A stretch of 64,000 nucleotides of DNA from Caulobacteraceae bacterium (GCA_030446805.1 JAUJMO010000001.1:699141-763140); one strand, 5' to 3'. Positions 26,128 to 35,317 are shown, numbered from the stretch's first letter. Notes: a model not told the origin generated them from the sequence alone. Made by a program: numbers and translations.

Positions 26128-26557
26128 GGTTCGGCACCTTCTTCTCCTCTCCCGTTCTCGGGAGAGGAAGGGGCCCGCTCGGCGAAGCCGAGTGGGAAGG
26201 TGAGGGCAAGCAGCCGCGCGCCGTCTGCACCTCGTCGAGGATCCGCTTCAACACGTTCTCAAGATCGTCGCGAACCTCCCCGTTCGCAAACCGGATCACC
26301 TGCCAGCCGCAGCGCTCCATCTCCGCCGTCCGCGCTTCGTCATAGCCGGCCTGCTGCAGATGCTGATCGCCGTCGAGCTCGACGATCAGGCGTGCTTCCT
26401 TGCAGCCGAAATCGGCGAAGTACCGGTCGACCGGAAGTTGTCGGCGCCACTTCAGCCCGGCCAGTTGGCGGCCGCGCAGAGCACCCCAGAGCTTCGCCTC
26501 GACATCGGTGGCGTTTCGTCGAAGCGTTCGGGCCCGCTCGGTTCGGAGCGCGGTCAT
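26120..26557 (-). CDS. DUF559 endonuclease-domain protein
   Basis: A 145-residue DUF559 (very-short-patch-repair-like PD-(D/E)xK) protein. The core is [47 protein letters not shown] and a late [12 protein letters not shown], giving a likely active site of Asp in DFG, Glu-x-Asp in VELDG and a nearby Gln/Lys. The last 30 or so residues, rich in Ser and Pro, are encoded by a palindromic repeat (26144-26206). The start codon lies 2 bases from the inverted copy at 26559-26623. So the gene occupies exactly the space between two inverted repeats, inserted between gatA and gatB. Overlap with gatB is 8 bases. Substrate unknown. Confidence 0.85.
   Translation of the reverse strand: MTALRTERARTLRRNATDVEAKLWGALRGRQLAGLKWRRQLPVDRYFADFGCKEARLIVELDGDQHLQQAGYDEARTAEMERCGWQVIRFANGEVRDDLENVLKRILDEVQTARGCLPSPSHSASPSGPLPLPRTGEEKKVPNHD
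26144..26206 (+). repeat. Palindromic repeat flanking the DUF559 gene, copy A
   Basis: Two nested palindromes: CTCTCCC-GTTCTC-GGGAGAG at 26147-26166, then CCCGCTCGGC-GAA-GCCGAGTGGG. The copy lies inside the coding sequence, forming the C-terminal tail of the DUF559 protein. It matches the opposite strand of copy B at 26559-26623 across its length with few mismatches (by eye roughly 85%). The two copies form a 60-65 bp inverted repeat around the gene. Confidence 0.8.
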
Positions 26558-26558
26558 G

Positions 26559-26623
26559 CCCTCACCCTCCCACGTCGGCTTCGCCGCCGCGGGCCCCTCC
26601 CTCTCCCGAGCCCGGGAGAGGAG
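26559..26623 (-). repeat. Palindromic repeat flanking the DUF559 gene, copy B
   Basis: Inverted counterpart of copy A. Read on the minus strand it has CTCTCCCGGGCTCGGGAGAG, then a GGGGCCCGCGG and GGCGAAGCC segment, and ends GGGTGAGGG two bases before the ATG of the endonuclease gene. The gatA stop is only 26 bases further on. Palindromes facing inward on both sides resemble REP/REPIN organisation around a nuclease gene. Confidence 0.8.
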
Positions 26624-26648
26624 TCATTGAGGTCTTCTCCTTCCCCCG

Positions 26649-28124
26649 TCACGACCACCACCGCTCCGGCTTGCTCCGGAAGGCCGCGGCCTGCTCCAGC
26701 GCCCCAGCCAGCGAGAACAGGGTTCCTTCGTCCAAGGCCCGGCCGACCAGCTGCAGCCCTAGCGGCAGTCCGTTGGCGTCCAAGCCTGCCGGGACGCTGA
26801 TCCCCGGCAGGCCGGCCAAGTTGGCCGGAACGGTGAAGACGTCGTTCAGGTACATGGTGACCGGGTCGGCGTCCTTGTCTCCGAGAGCGAAAGCGGCCGT
26901 GGGCGTGGACGGCGTCAGCAGGGCGTCGCAGGTCTCCCAGGCCCGGTCGAAGTCGTCGGCGATGCGGCGGCGCACCTTCAAGGCGCGGAGGTAGTAGGCG
27001 TCGTAGAAGCCCGCGCTCAGCACATAGGTGCCGATCAGGATGCGGCGCTTGACCTCGTCGCCGAAGCCCTGGGCCCGGGTGTTCTCATAGACCTCCGTCA
27101 GAGTTCCCCCTCCGGCGCGGTAGCCGAAGCGCATGCCGTCGTAGCGGGCCAGGTTGGACGAGGCCTCTGCGGGCGCCACGATGTAATAGGCCGGCAAGGC
27201 GTACCGGGTGTGGGGAAGCGAGACCTCCACGATCTCGCAGCCGGCGTCGCGGAGCCAGGCCACGCCCTGCTCCCACAGTTGTTCGATCTCGGCGGGCATG
27301 CCGTCGACGCGGTATTCGCGGGGAACGCCGACGCGCAGGCCACGCACGTCCCGGCCCACGAACTGAGTGAAATCCGGCGTCTCCACCGCCAGGCTGGTCG
27401 AGTCCTTGGGATCGTGCCCGCTCATGCTGCGCAGCATCAGCGCGGCGTCCGCCACGGAGCGCGTGATCGGCCCCGCCTGATCCAGCGAGGAGGCGAACGC
27501 GACCATGCCCCAGCGGGAGCAGCGGCCGTAGGTGGGCTTGATGCCGACCGTACCGGTGAAGGCGGCGGGCTGGCGGATGGAGCCGCCCGTGTCGGAGGCC
27601 GTGGCGCCCAGGCAGAGGTCGGCCGCAACCGCGCTGGCCGAGCCGCCCGACGACCCTCCCGGCGTCAAGCTCGCGTTGGAGCCCCGCGACCTCCAGGGAT
27701 TGGCCACCGGCCCCCAGGCGCTGGTCTCGTTGGAGGAGCCCATGGCGAACTCGTCCATGTTCAGCTTGCCCAGCATCACCGCTCCGTCCCGCCACAGATT
27801 GGCGGTGACGGTGCTCTCATAGGGCGGCTTGAATCCCTGCAGGATCCTGGAGCCGGCCGTGGTCTCCACACCCTCTGTGGAGAACAGGTCCTTGACGCCC
27901 AAGGGCGCGCCTTCCAGCGGGCCGCCCTCGCCCCGCGCGATGCGCGCGTCGGAGGCCCGCGCCATCTCCAGCGCCCGATCGGGGGTCTCGACCGTAAAGG
28001 CGTTCAGGGTCCGCGCCCCCTGCATCGCCTCCAGGTGCGCGCGCGTGATCTCCTCGGCCGAGAAGCGCTTGGTTCGAAGGCCCTCAACGGCGTCCGTGAG
28101 GGTCAGTGCGGTGAGCTCGCTCAT
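26649..28124 (-). CDS. gatA: Aspartyl/glutamyl-tRNA amidotransferase subunit A
   Basis: A 491-residue amidase-signature enzyme, the glutaminase subunit of GatCAB. The Ser-cisSer-Lys triad is visible: Lys in [10 protein letters not shown], and Ser residues in [10 protein letters not shown] and the following [18 protein letters not shown]. It hydrolyses glutamine and channels ammonia to GatB. The start overlaps the gatC stop as ATGA, consistent with gatC-gatA-gatB transcription. Only the DUF559 insertion interrupts the usual operon. Confidence 0.96.
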   Translation of the reverse strand: MSELTALTLTDAVEGLRTKRFSAEEITRAHLEAMQGARTLNAFTVETPDRALEMARASDARIARGEGGPLEGAPLGVKDLFSTEGVETTAGSRILQGFKPPYESTVTANLWRDGAVMLGKLNMDEFAMGSSNETSAWGPVANPWRSRGSNASLTPGGSSGGSASAVAADLCLGATASDTGGSIRQPAAFTGTVGIKPTYGRCSRWGMVAFASSLDQAGPITRSVADAALMLRSMSGHDPKDSTSLAVETPDFTQFVGRDVRGLRVGVPREYRVDGMPAEIEQLWEQGVAWLRDAGCEIVEVSLPHTRYALPAYYIVAPAEASSNLARYDGMRFGYRAGGGTLTEVYENTRAQGFGDEVKRRILIGTYVLSAGFYDAYYLRALKVRRRIADDFDRAWETCDALLTPSTPTAAFALGDKDADPVTMYLNDVFTVPANLAGLPGISVPAGLDANGLPLGLQLVGRALDEGTLFSLAGALEQAAAFRSKPERWWS

Positions 28125-28408
28125 TCGACTACCTTGGGCACGACGAAGAAGCCGTCGTCGGACCTGGGCGCATTGCCCAGCACCCGCGCGGGGTCGCCGC
28201 CGTCCGTGACCACGTCTTCGCGCAACGGCTGGGTGGCGTGCACGGCGGTGGCCATGGGCTCCACGCCGTCGACGTCCACCTCGTTCAACTGTTCGATCCA
28301 GCCTAGTATGCCGCTGATCTCGCGGGCGAGCGGGTCCAGCCGCGCCTCCGGTTCGGCGATGCGGGCCAGCCGGGCGACCCGGCGGACGGTTTCGGCGTCG
28401 ACGGCCAT
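28121..28408 (-). CDS. gatC: Aspartyl/glutamyl-tRNA amidotransferase subunit C
   Basis: A 95-residue GatC, the small bridging subunit of the amidotransferase. It has the family pattern [39 protein letters not shown] and a C-terminal [12 protein letters not shown] 28408 has GGAGG upstream, so the 16-residue longer frame is rejected. First gene of gatCAB, divergent from ruvX about 80 bases away. Confidence 0.95.
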   Translation of the reverse strand: MAVDAETVRRVARLARIAEPEARLDPLAREISGILGWIEQLNEVDVDGVEPMATAVHATQPLREDVVTDGGDPARVLGNAPRSDDGFFVVPKVVE

Positions 28409-28485
28409 GGCTTCCTCCAACCGGCGCGGGTTAGCCGCCGCGCCCGGCTTCGACAAGCGTCCACCGGCCCGCTAACACGCCGCCC

Positions 28486-28938
28486 GTGCCTGTCCTGCCC
28501 CTCCCCGACCTGCCGCCCGGCCCCCTGCTGGGCCTCGACCTGGGCGAGAAGACCATCGGCGTGGCCTCCTCCGACGCATCGCGGGTGATCGCCACACCCG
28601 TGGGCCTGGTGCGCAAGACCAAGTTCACCAGCGACGCCGAGGCCCTGTTCGCCCTCATGGCCCAGCGGGGCACGACAGCGATCGTGATCGGCCTGCCGCT
28701 CAACATGGACAGCTCCGAAGGGCCGCGCGCCCAGTCCAGCCGGGCCTTCGCCCGCAACCTGCTCCGCCTGCGCGAGCTGCCCATCGCCTTTTGGGACGAG
28801 CGCCTGTCCACCGCCGCCGTGGAACGCCAGCTCATCGGGGCGCTGGACATGAGCCGGGCCCGCCGCGCCGAGGTCGTCGACCAGAACGCCGCCGCCTGGA
28901 TCCTGCAAGGCGCGCTCGATCGGCTCCGCTCGGCATGA
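28486..28938 (+). CDS. ruvX: Holliday junction resolvase RuvX/YqgF
   Basis: A 150-residue YqgF/RuvX protein with the RNase H-like fold. The first strand LLGLDLGEKTIGVA carries a catalytic Asp, IVIGLPLNMDSSEGPRAQ the second site, and FWDERLSTAAVE and VDQNAAAWILQ the C-terminal acidic residues. In bacteria it trims 5' rRNA ends or resolves junctions. GTG start at 28486. It overlaps the AEC transporter gene by 4 bases and is divergent from gatC. Confidence 0.93.
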   Translation: MPVLPLPDLPPGPLLGLDLGEKTIGVASSDASRVIATPVGLVRKTKFTSDAEALFALMAQRGTTAIVIGLPLNMDSSEGPRAQSSRAFARNLLRLRELPIAFWDERLSTAAVERQLIGALDMSRARRAEVVDQNAAAWILQGALDRLRSA

Positions 28939-29852
28939 GCGCCATCCTCGCCGGCGTCGTTCCCGTATTCGCCCTGATCGCCCTGGGCTGGGGTTTGAAG
29001 GCCAGCCGCTTCATCCCCGCCGAGACCTGGGCCCCGATCGAGCGGATCACCTATTTCGTCTTCTATCCCGGCTTCCTCATTCCCACGATCTGGGCCGCTC
29101 AGTTCGAAGGCCTGTCCTCCGCACCGCTGGGCGCGGCCAGCGTGGCGGCGGTGTTCCTGATCGGCGGCCTGGCCGTGCTCGTGAAGCCGCTGACCGGCCT
29201 GTCGGACCCCGCCTTCACCAGCGTCTTCCAGGGGCTCACGCGCTGGAACAGCTTCGTTTTCCTGCCCATGGTCTTCGCGGTGTTCGGCGAAGGCGGCCTG
29301 TCGCGCGCGGCGGTGGTGATCGGCGCCCTGGTCCCGGTCATCAATGTGATGGCCGTGCTGGTGCTGGCCCGCTGGGGCGAGGGCCAGGGCGGCGGCTGGC
29401 GCGCCGCGGGTCAGGCGCTGGCCCGCAACCCGATCCTGTGGTCCTGCGGCATCGGGCTGGCGCTGAACATCCTGCGCGTGCCGCCCGGTCCTGTGGACGA
29501 GGCCTTGGACCTGCTGGGCGACGGCGCGCTCCCGCTGGGTCTGCTGGTGGCGGGCGCGGGGCTGAACTTCGCCGCCGCCGCCGCGCGTCCCGTCACCATC
29601 GCCACCGTCTGCGCGGTGAAGCTCGTAGCCATGCCCGTGCTCATGTGGGGCCTGTGCCGCGCGTTCGGCGGGGACCCGCTCAGCCAGGGCGTGGCTCTGG
29701 CCTGCGGCTCGGCTCCGGGCGCGGCCGCCTCCTACGTCCTGGCCCGCCAGATGGGCGGCGACGCCCCCTTGATGGCGGGCGTCGTGGCCTTCACCACCCT
29801 GGCCAGCGTGGTGACGATTCCCGTGCTGCTGTTGCTGTTCGGCCTGCCCTGA
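28935..29852 (+). CDS. AEC (auxin efflux carrier) family transporter
   Basis: A 305-residue membrane protein with about 10 hydrophobic helices in two inverted halves: opening AILAGVVPVFALIALGWGLK and typical AEC segments GLTRWNSFVFLPMVFAVFGE, LARNPILWSCGIGLALN and SAPGAAASYVLARQMGGDAP. The family exports small organic acids such as malate. ATG 28935 overlaps the ruvX stop. Directly after its stop, in the same frame, is a C-terminal fragment of a DUF805 protein. Confidence 0.85.
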   Translation: MSAILAGVVPVFALIALGWGLKASRFIPAETWAPIERITYFVFYPGFLIPTIWAAQFEGLSSAPLGAASVAAVFLIGGLAVLVKPLTGLSDPAFTSVFQGLTRWNSFVFLPMVFAVFGEGGLSRAAVVIGALVPVINVMAVLVLARWGEGQGGGWRAAGQALARNPILWSCGIGLALNILRVPPGPVDEALDLLGDGALPLGLLVAGAGLNFAAAAARPVTIATVCAVKLVAMPVLMWGLCRAFGGDPLSQGVALACGSAPGAAASYVLARQMGGDAPLMAGVVAFTTLASVVTIPVLLLLFGLP

Positions 29853-30077
29853 GCCGGCGACGGACTGTTCGCCCTGGCGATCCTGGTTCCCTCCCTGGCC
29901 GTCGGTGTGCGGCGCCTCCACGACACCGGTCGAAGCGGATGGTGGCTGTTGATCGCGCTGATCCCCCTCTCGGGCGCCATCGTCCTGCTGGTGTTCCTGG
30001 TTCAAGACGGAAGGCCGGGTTCGAACAGATTCGGGCCGTCCCCAAAGTCGGAACACACCGGCGAAGTCTTCGCCTGA
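29853..30077 (+). pseudogene. C-terminal fragment of a DUF805 membrane protein
   Basis: From directly after the AEC stop at 29850-29852 the same frame reads LAVGVRRLHDTGRSGWWLLI and LVFLVQDGRPGSNRFGPSPK, the hallmarks of the DUF805 C-terminal half, to a TGA at 30075-30077. The N-terminal membrane helices that start this roughly 120-residue family are absent, and no start codon with a ribosome site precedes it. The piece is probably a leftover from a deletion that fused the end of a DUF805 gene to the AEC gene. Confidence 0.75.
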
Positions 30078-30139
30078 GGTGGGGAGCGCTCCGGCGGGCT
30101 TTGCGGACCTGGCGACCCGCTCTATAGCCTGCGCTCGCC

Positions 30140-31117
30140 ATGAGCGCCGCCCCAGACCTCGAAGCCGACGTCCTGGCGCGGCTGCACCCTTTCCGCCAAC
30201 CTCATCTGCTGGGCGTCGACGGCCTCACCCCGCCGGACGTCGAGGCCTTGCTGGACCTCGCTGAAGCCCTGATCCCGCTGAGCCGCCGTCCGGCCAAACG
30301 CCTGGACCTCCTCACCGGCCGGACGGTGGTGAACCTGTTCTTCGAGAACTCCACGCGCACCCAGGCCAGCTTCGAGCTGGCCGCGCGGCGCCTGGGCGCA
30401 GACGTCCTGAACCTGTCCCCGCGCACCTCCTCGATGAGCAAGGGCGAGACCCTGATCGACACCGCCAAGTCGCTGAACGCCATGCGTCCCGACATCCTGG
30501 TCCTCCGTCACGGCGCCTCGGGGGCCGCCCACCTGCTGGCTCGTCACACCGAGGCTGCGGTGGTCAACGCCGGCGACGGCGCCCGCGAGCACCCGACCCA
30601 GGCCCTGCTGGACGCCCTGGCGCTGCGGCGCGCCTTTGGGCGGCTGGCCGGACTGACGGTGGCGGTCTGCGGCGACGTCCTGCACAGCCGCGTGGCGCGT
30701 TCCAACACCGCCCTGCTGAGCCTCATGAGCGCCCATGTACGCTTGTGCGGGCCGCCCACCCTGCTGCCCACGGGCGTGGATCGCTGGGGGGCGGAGGTCT
30801 TCACCGACCTGGACGCCGCGATCGCAGGCGCGGACGCCGTCATGATGCTGAGGCTTCAGACCGAGCGGATGGACGGCGCCTACGTCCCCTCCCCGCGCGA
30901 ATACGCCCGGTTCTGGGGCCTGACCCGCGAACGCCTGGCCCGCGCCGCCCCAGGCGCCAAGGTGCTGCACCCGGGGCCGATGAACCGGCGGGTCGAGATC
31001 ACGGGTGAACTGGCCGACGATCCAACGGTCAGCCTGATCGCCGAACAGGTCGAGATGGGGGTGGCGGTCCGGATGGCGGTCCTGGCCAGCCTGAGCGCGC
31101 GCAGGGAGGCGGGATGA
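30140..31117 (+). CDS. pyrB: Aspartate carbamoyltransferase catalytic subunit
   Basis: A 325-residue ATCase catalytic chain. The carbamoyl-phosphate motif [12 protein letters not shown] (with Gln where Arg is common), the [13 protein letters not shown] loop, [13 protein letters not shown], and [13 protein letters not shown] are present. It makes carbamoyl-aspartate in pyrimidine synthesis. The start at ATG 30140 is unambiguous. It overlaps a dihydroorotase-like gene by 4 bases, forming the usual pyrB-pyrC' pair, in which the partner stabilises the ATCase dodecamer. Confidence 0.95.
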   Translation: MSAAPDLEADVLARLHPFRQPHLLGVDGLTPPDVEALLDLAEALIPLSRRPAKRLDLLTGRTVVNLFFENSTRTQASFELAARRLGADVLNLSPRTSSMSKGETLIDTAKSLNAMRPDILVLRHGASGAAHLLARHTEAAVVNAGDGAREHPTQALLDALALRRAFGRLAGLTVAVCGDVLHSRVARSNTALLSLMSAHVRLCGPPTLLPTGVDRWGAEVFTDLDAAIAGADAVMMLRLQTERMDGAYVPSPREYARFWGLTRERLARAAPGAKVLHPGPMNRRVEITGELADDPTVSLIAEQVEMGVAVRMAVLASLSARREAG

Positions 31118-32361
31118 ACCCGCTGCTGATCCGCAACGCCCGCCTGCTTGATCCGGAAGGCGGTTACGACGGCCCCGGCGCCGTGCGCGTCCGCGACGGT
31201 TTCGTGTTCGAGGTCCTGCGCAGCGCCCAGGCTGACAGCGCTGGGGCGGAGGAGGTCGTGGACGCCCGCGGCGCCGCGCTCGCGCCCGGCTTGATCGACC
31301 TGCGCGCCCGCGGGACTCCCGACGGCGTGTCGCGTCTGGCAGCGGCGGCCGGGGTCAGCACCGCCGTGCTCGCCTCGGACCCGAGCGCGCCCGCGGACGG
31401 GCCGGCGCGGGTGGCGGCCCTGGCCGCGCCCGGACGCGCCGGCGCGCGCATCCTGCCGGCCGCAGCGGCGACCCAGGCCATGGAAGGCGAGCGTCTGGCC
31501 GAGATCGGCCTGCTGCACGAGGCCGGCGCCGTACTGGTCTCCGACGGCGACCGGGCCATCGGCGACAGCCGCGTGCTTCGCCGCGTGCTGCGCTATGCGG
31601 CGGGTTTCGGGGTTCCCGTGGCGCACCGCCCCGTCGACGTGCATCTCTCGCGCGGCGCGGTGGCCGCGGAAGGCGAGTTCGCGGCCCGCCTGGGCCTGTC
31701 GGGCGTGCCCGACGTCGCCGAGCGCATCGGGCTGGAGCGCGACGTGGCCATTGCGGAGGGCACGGGAGCGCCGCTGCACCTGGACGGGCTCAGCACGGCC
31801 GTCGGCGTGGCCGCCCTCGCCGCCGCCAAAGCGCGGGGGGCCCCGGTCACGGGGGCGGTCGCCATCGCCCACCTTTGCTTCAACGAGGTCGACATGGGCG
31901 GGCTGGACACCCGCTTCCGCCTGGACCCGCCGCTCCGCCCGGAGTCCGACCGCCGCGCCTTGCTGGACGCCTTGGCCGACGGAACGGTGGACGTCGTGGT
32001 CTCCGGCCACCTGGCCGTGCCGCCCGAGCGCAAGCACGTCCCCTACGCCGAGGCCGACCCCGGCGGCGCCACCCTGCACGCCTTTCTAGCCGCCCTCTTG
32101 ACGCTGCACCACGCCGAGGGCCTGCCGCTGCTGGACCTGCTGCGGGCGGTGACGCTCCATCCGGCCCGCCTGCTGGGGCTGCCTTCCGGCCGGCTGCAGC
32201 CGGGCGCGCCGGCCGACCTCGTCCTGTTCGACCCGGATGCGCCGGTGGTCATGGACACGCTCGGCTCGCCCTTCGACGGCCGACGCCTGCAAGGCCGGGT
32301 TCTGTCGACCTGGGTGGGCGGCCGCCGCGTCTACGAAGCCGCGCGCTCGCCCGCCCGGTAG
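31114..32361 (+). CDS. pyrX: Dihydroorotase-like protein, probably catalytically inactive (PyrC'/PyrX)
   Basis: A 415-residue homologue of dihydroorotase with the family's amidohydrolase fold. It lacks the metal site: the opening strand reads [16 protein letters not shown], without the HxH pair, and the late catalytic Asp position reads [11 protein letters not shown] instead of a DHAPH-type motif. Such inactive paralogues (PyrX/PyrC') bind and hold ATCase together in many bacteria. It overlaps pyrB by 4 bases. The coding end overlaps the convergent 2OG oxygenase gene by 31 bases. A true PyrC must be elsewhere. Confidence 0.88.
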   Translation: MNPLLIRNARLLDPEGGYDGPGAVRVRDGFVFEVLRSAQADSAGAEEVVDARGAALAPGLIDLRARGTPDGVSRLAAAAGVSTAVLASDPSAPADGPARVAALAAPGRAGARILPAAAATQAMEGERLAEIGLLHEAGAVLVSDGDRAIGDSRVLRRVLRYAAGFGVPVAHRPVDVHLSRGAVAAEGEFAARLGLSGVPDVAERIGLERDVAIAEGTGAPLHLDGLSTAVGVAALAAAKARGAPVTGAVAIAHLCFNEVDMGGLDTRFRLDPPLRPESDRRALLDALADGTVDVVVSGHLAVPPERKHVPYAEADPGGATLHAFLAALLTLHHAEGLPLLDLLRAVTLHPARLLGLPSGRLQPGAPADLVLFDPDAPVVMDTLGSPFDGRRLQGRVLSTWVGGRRVYEAARSPAR

Positions 32362-33482
32362 TTGGACCCCTGCGCCAGGAAGGCGGCGTTGGCTTCCCGG
32401 ATTTTGGCCGCGGCCTCATCATAGAGGAAGGGCAGAAAGGCGTAGCGGCTGCCCCGCGTCACAGGCGTCACCGTGTGCAGCAGCGAGCAGGAGAACACCA
32501 CCGCGCCCCCCGGCGGCGGCTTGAAGGTCTGCGGCCCGTACTCGGGAAAGCCCACTTCTCCGCCCTCGAAGTCGCTGTTCAGGTTGATGGACACGGCGAA
32601 GCGGCGATGCGCCGTGCCCTTGGTGGTGTCGTCCCGGTGCGGACGGAAGTGACCGCCGTCCTCGGCCGTGTAGCAGCCCACCAGGTGGCGCTCCATGCGG
32701 GTCACCTCGAACTGGTGCGCCTTCTTAATCTCGGGCGCGACCCGGCGGTGCACCCGGGCGCGGGTCTCGGCGATCAGGCGCGGGTCGACCAGCTCGTGAT
32801 CGCGGCGCCGCTTGTGGCCGCCGTCGTGCTTGAGCACCGTTCGTCCGTTCTCCTCCCGCATGAAGCCCGACAACTCGCCCCCGCTCTGTTCATAGGCGGC
32901 GATCAACCGGCGGCAGAGGTCCGGTTCGAACACCTGGGGCAGGACCAGGATGGGCGCCTGCACGGGAAAGCCCGCGGCGAGCGCGGGCGGCGGCAGAGCG
33001 GCCAGATAGTCCAGCACGCGCCCGTGCGCATCGTCGGCGAACGGGAACGCGGCCAGGACCCTCATGGCGGGGCTGAGCACGATCCACATGCGGCGGGCGG
33101 TCTCCGGCGCCCCCGCCTCGGCGGCTTGCTGCGGCAGGGCGCCGTACAGGCGACCAACCGAGCCGTCGTAGTCCAGGATGAAGCGGTACCCCGGGTAGCG
33201 CTCCTTGAGGCGGCCTTCGGTCTCGTCCGCCGGATCGAAGCTCACGCCGAAGAAGGAGGCGTGGGTGTCGTTGAACACCTCCGGCCGGCTCAGCGCGGCC
33301 CGGATCGCGGCCCGTCCGGCTGGGTCCCCGGCCGAGCCGAACAGGCACAGCACCAGATAACGACCGGCCGCCACGTCGAACACGTATCTGGGATTGCTCA
33401 GCGAGCGCTGGCGAAAGTTCGGCGCGGTGTCCCCCGGCAGGGGGTCCGCATAGCGGGGGGCGGGTTTGACTTCGCTCGTCAT
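32331..33482 (-). CDS. 2-oxoglutarate/Fe(II) oxygenase with N-terminal peroxiredoxin-like domain
   Basis: A 383-residue fusion. Residues about 10-150 resemble an AhpC/TSA redoxin fold (GDTAPNFRQRSL at the start, LSPAMRVLAAFPF later) but the peroxidatic cysteine position reads LFGSAGDPAGR, so it is probably inactive. Residues about 200-370 form a 2OG-Fe(II) dioxygenase: HFRPHRDDT holds the HxD metal pair, and SLLHTVTPVTRGSRYA holds the distal His and 2OG-binding Arg. ATG 33482 gives the sensible N-terminus. It probably hydroxylates a protein or small molecule, with the redoxin-like domain a binding module. Convergent overlap with pyrX. Confidence 0.82.
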   Translation of the reverse strand: MTSEVKPAPRYADPLPGDTAPNFRQRSLSNPRYVFDVAAGRYLVLCLFGSAGDPAGRAAIRAALSRPEVFNDTHASFFGVSFDPADETEGRLKERYPGYRFILDYDGSVGRLYGALPQQAAEAGAPETARRMWIVLSPAMRVLAAFPFADDAHGRVLDYLAALPPPALAAGFPVQAPILVLPQVFEPDLCRRLIAAYEQSGGELSGFMREENGRTVLKHDGGHKRRRDHELVDPRLIAETRARVHRRVAPEIKKAHQFEVTRMERHLVGCYTAEDGGHFRPHRDDTTKGTAHRRFAVSINLNSDFEGGEVGFPEYGPQTFKPPPGGAVVFSCSLLHTVTPVTRGSRYAFLPFLYDEAAAKIREANAAFLAQGSNYRAGERAAS

Positions 33483-33544
33483 GCCCGGACTATGCCAAAG
33501 CTCGGGGTTCACGCGAAGCCCCACGGGACGAGGAGACGCACCGC

Positions 33545-34213
33545 TTGAGCTTGGACGCCCTGGCCCATGAGCACCTGCCGCTCGCCGCGGCCCTGTTCGC
33601 CTTCGGCGGCTACCTGCTGGGCTCCGTTCCGTTCGGGGTTATGCTCACCCGTGCAGCGGGCTTGGGCGACCTGCGATCCATCGGGTCGGGCAACATCGGG
33701 GCGACCAATGTGCTGCGCACGGGCCGCAAGGATCTGGCCCTGCTCACCTTGCTGCTGGATGCGGCCAAGGGGGCGGTCGCCGTGCTGGCGGTCCGGTTCC
33801 TCCTGCTCGACCATTCCGAGCACCGCGTTCTCGAGGCCCTAGCGGGAGGCTCCGCCTTTGTGGGACACCTTTTTCCCATTTGGCTCAGGTTCAAGGGCGG
33901 CAAGGGCGTCGCGACCTTCTTCGGCGTGCTGCTGGCCGCGGCCTGGCCGGTGGGACTGATCGCGGGCGCGTTCTGGCTGGTCGTCGCCGCCCTGTCTCGC
34001 TTCTCCTCGCTGGCGGCCCTCGCGGCCGCCGTTGCGGCGCCCAACGCGGCGGCCTTCACCGGCCAGCCCAACTCGGTGATCCTGTTGGCCGCCTTCACCG
34101 GCGTTGTGATCCTGTTGAAGCACCGCGGCAACATCGCCCGACTGCGCGCGGGCGCCGAGCCCCGCATCGGGCGCGCCAAGCCGGAAGCGGGCCCCGGCGC
34201 CGACCAGGCGTGA
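33545..34213 (+). CDS. plsY: Glycerol-3-phosphate acyltransferase PlsY
   Basis: A 222-residue integral membrane PlsY. The three conserved loops are visible: FGGYLLGSVPFGVML, IGSGNIGATNVLRTGRK and FKGGKGVATFFGVLL. It transfers acyl from acyl-phosphate to glycerol-3-phosphate, starting phospholipid synthesis at the inner membrane. TTG start at 33545 with a GAGGAG element a little over 10 bases upstream. The stop overlaps the dprA start by 4 bases, so the two are co-translated. Confidence 0.93.
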   Translation: MSLDALAHEHLPLAAALFAFGGYLLGSVPFGVMLTRAAGLGDLRSIGSGNIGATNVLRTGRKDLALLTLLLDAAKGAVAVLAVRFLLLDHSEHRVLEALAGGSAFVGHLFPIWLRFKGGKGVATFFGVLLAAAWPVGLIAGAFWLVVAALSRFSSLAALAAAVAAPNAAAFTGQPNSVILLAAFTGVVILLKHRGNIARLRAGAEPRIGRAKPEAGPGADQA

Positions 34214-35313
34214 ACTCCGGACCGCTCAACGACGACGAACGCATCGCCTGGGTGCAGCTGGCGCGGACGGAGAATGTCGGCCCCGTCGCCTTTGCAGGCT
34301 TGCTCGCCCGCTTCGGCTCAGCCGGTCGCGCTCTGGAGGCCCTGCCCGAACTGGCGCGCCGCGCCGGCCGCGCCCGGTCGCTGCGCGCGCCCTCTCCCGC
34401 CGAGGCCCATGCGGAGCTCGCGGCGGGCGAGCGCGCCGGGGCCCGCCTGCTGGCCGTCTGCGAACCCGGCTACCCCGCCCGCCTCGCCGCCGTGGACCCG
34501 CCGCCGCCCCTCCTCTGGGTCCGGGGCGACGCCGCCCTGCTCAACCGTCCCGCCGTGGCTGTGGTCGGGGCTCGGATCGCATCGGCCGCCGGCCAGCGCT
34601 TCGCCCGCAGCCTCGCCGCCGACCTCGGCCGCGAGGGGTTCGTGGTGGTCTCCGGCCTGGCGCGGGGCGTCGACGGCGCCGCGCACCAGGGCGCGCTTCC
34701 GACCGGCACCGTGGCCGTGCTGGCGGGCGGCGTGGACGACCTTTACCCGCCCGAGCACGCGGAGTTGTACGACCGTATCGCCGAGACCGGCTGCATCGTC
34801 TCGGAGAACGAGCCCGGCCGCCGGGCGCAGGCGCGCGACTTCCCCCGCCGCAACCGCATCATCTCGGGCCTCAGCCAAGGCGTCATCGTGGTGGAGGCCG
34901 AGCTCCGCTCCGGCTCCCTGATCACCGCCCGCCTCGCCGCCGAGCAGGGCCGCGAGGTCTTCGCCGTGCCCGGCTCCCCGCTGGAGCCGCGCGCCCGAGG
35001 GACCAACGACCTGATCCGTCAAGGCGCCGTGCTCTGCGAAGGCGTGGAGGATGTCCTGGCCGCCCTCCAGCCCGCCCTGATCGCCCGCGAGCCCGACCGC
35101 CGCTGGTCCGACCTCGCCGCCGCCGCCCCCGGCAACGACATGGATCAGGCCGCCGAGCGGGTGGCGGCCCTGCTCTCCCCCACGCCCTCCAGCGTGGACG
35201 AACTGGCCCGCCTCAGCGGCCTCGCCCCGCCCACCGTCTTTGCGGCCCTGGTGGAGCTTTCCCTTGTCGGCCGGGCCGCCTTGCTGCCGGGGGGTCTGGC
35301 GTCGTCGGGGTGA
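34210..35313 (+). CDS. dprA: DNA-processing protein DprA
   Basis: A 367-residue DprA/Smf. The Rossmann-like core is clear: VAVVGARIASAAGQRFARSL, VVSGLARGVDGAAHQGAL, AGGVDDLYPPEH, FPRRNRIISGLSQGVIVVEA and GSLITARLAAEQGREVFAVP. A C-terminal winged-helix (DprA_WH) follows after about residue 300. DprA loads RecA on incoming single-stranded DNA. GTG start overlapping the plsY stop. In the backbone order topA normally follows; here an NRPS island intervenes. Confidence 0.94.
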   Translation: MNSGPLNDDERIAWVQLARTENVGPVAFAGLLARFGSAGRALEALPELARRAGRARSLRAPSPAEAHAELAAGERAGARLLAVCEPGYPARLAAVDPPPPLLWVRGDAALLNRPAVAVVGARIASAAGQRFARSLAADLGREGFVVVSGLARGVDGAAHQGALPTGTVAVLAGGVDDLYPPEHAELYDRIAETGCIVSENEPGRRAQARDFPRRNRIISGLSQGVIVVEAELRSGSLITARLAAEQGREVFAVPGSPLEPRARGTNDLIRQGAVLCEGVEDVLAALQPALIAREPDRRWSDLAAAAPGNDMDQAAERVAALLSPTPSSVDELARLSGLAPPTVFAALVELSLVGRAALLPGGLASSG

Positions 35314-35317
35314 TTCC

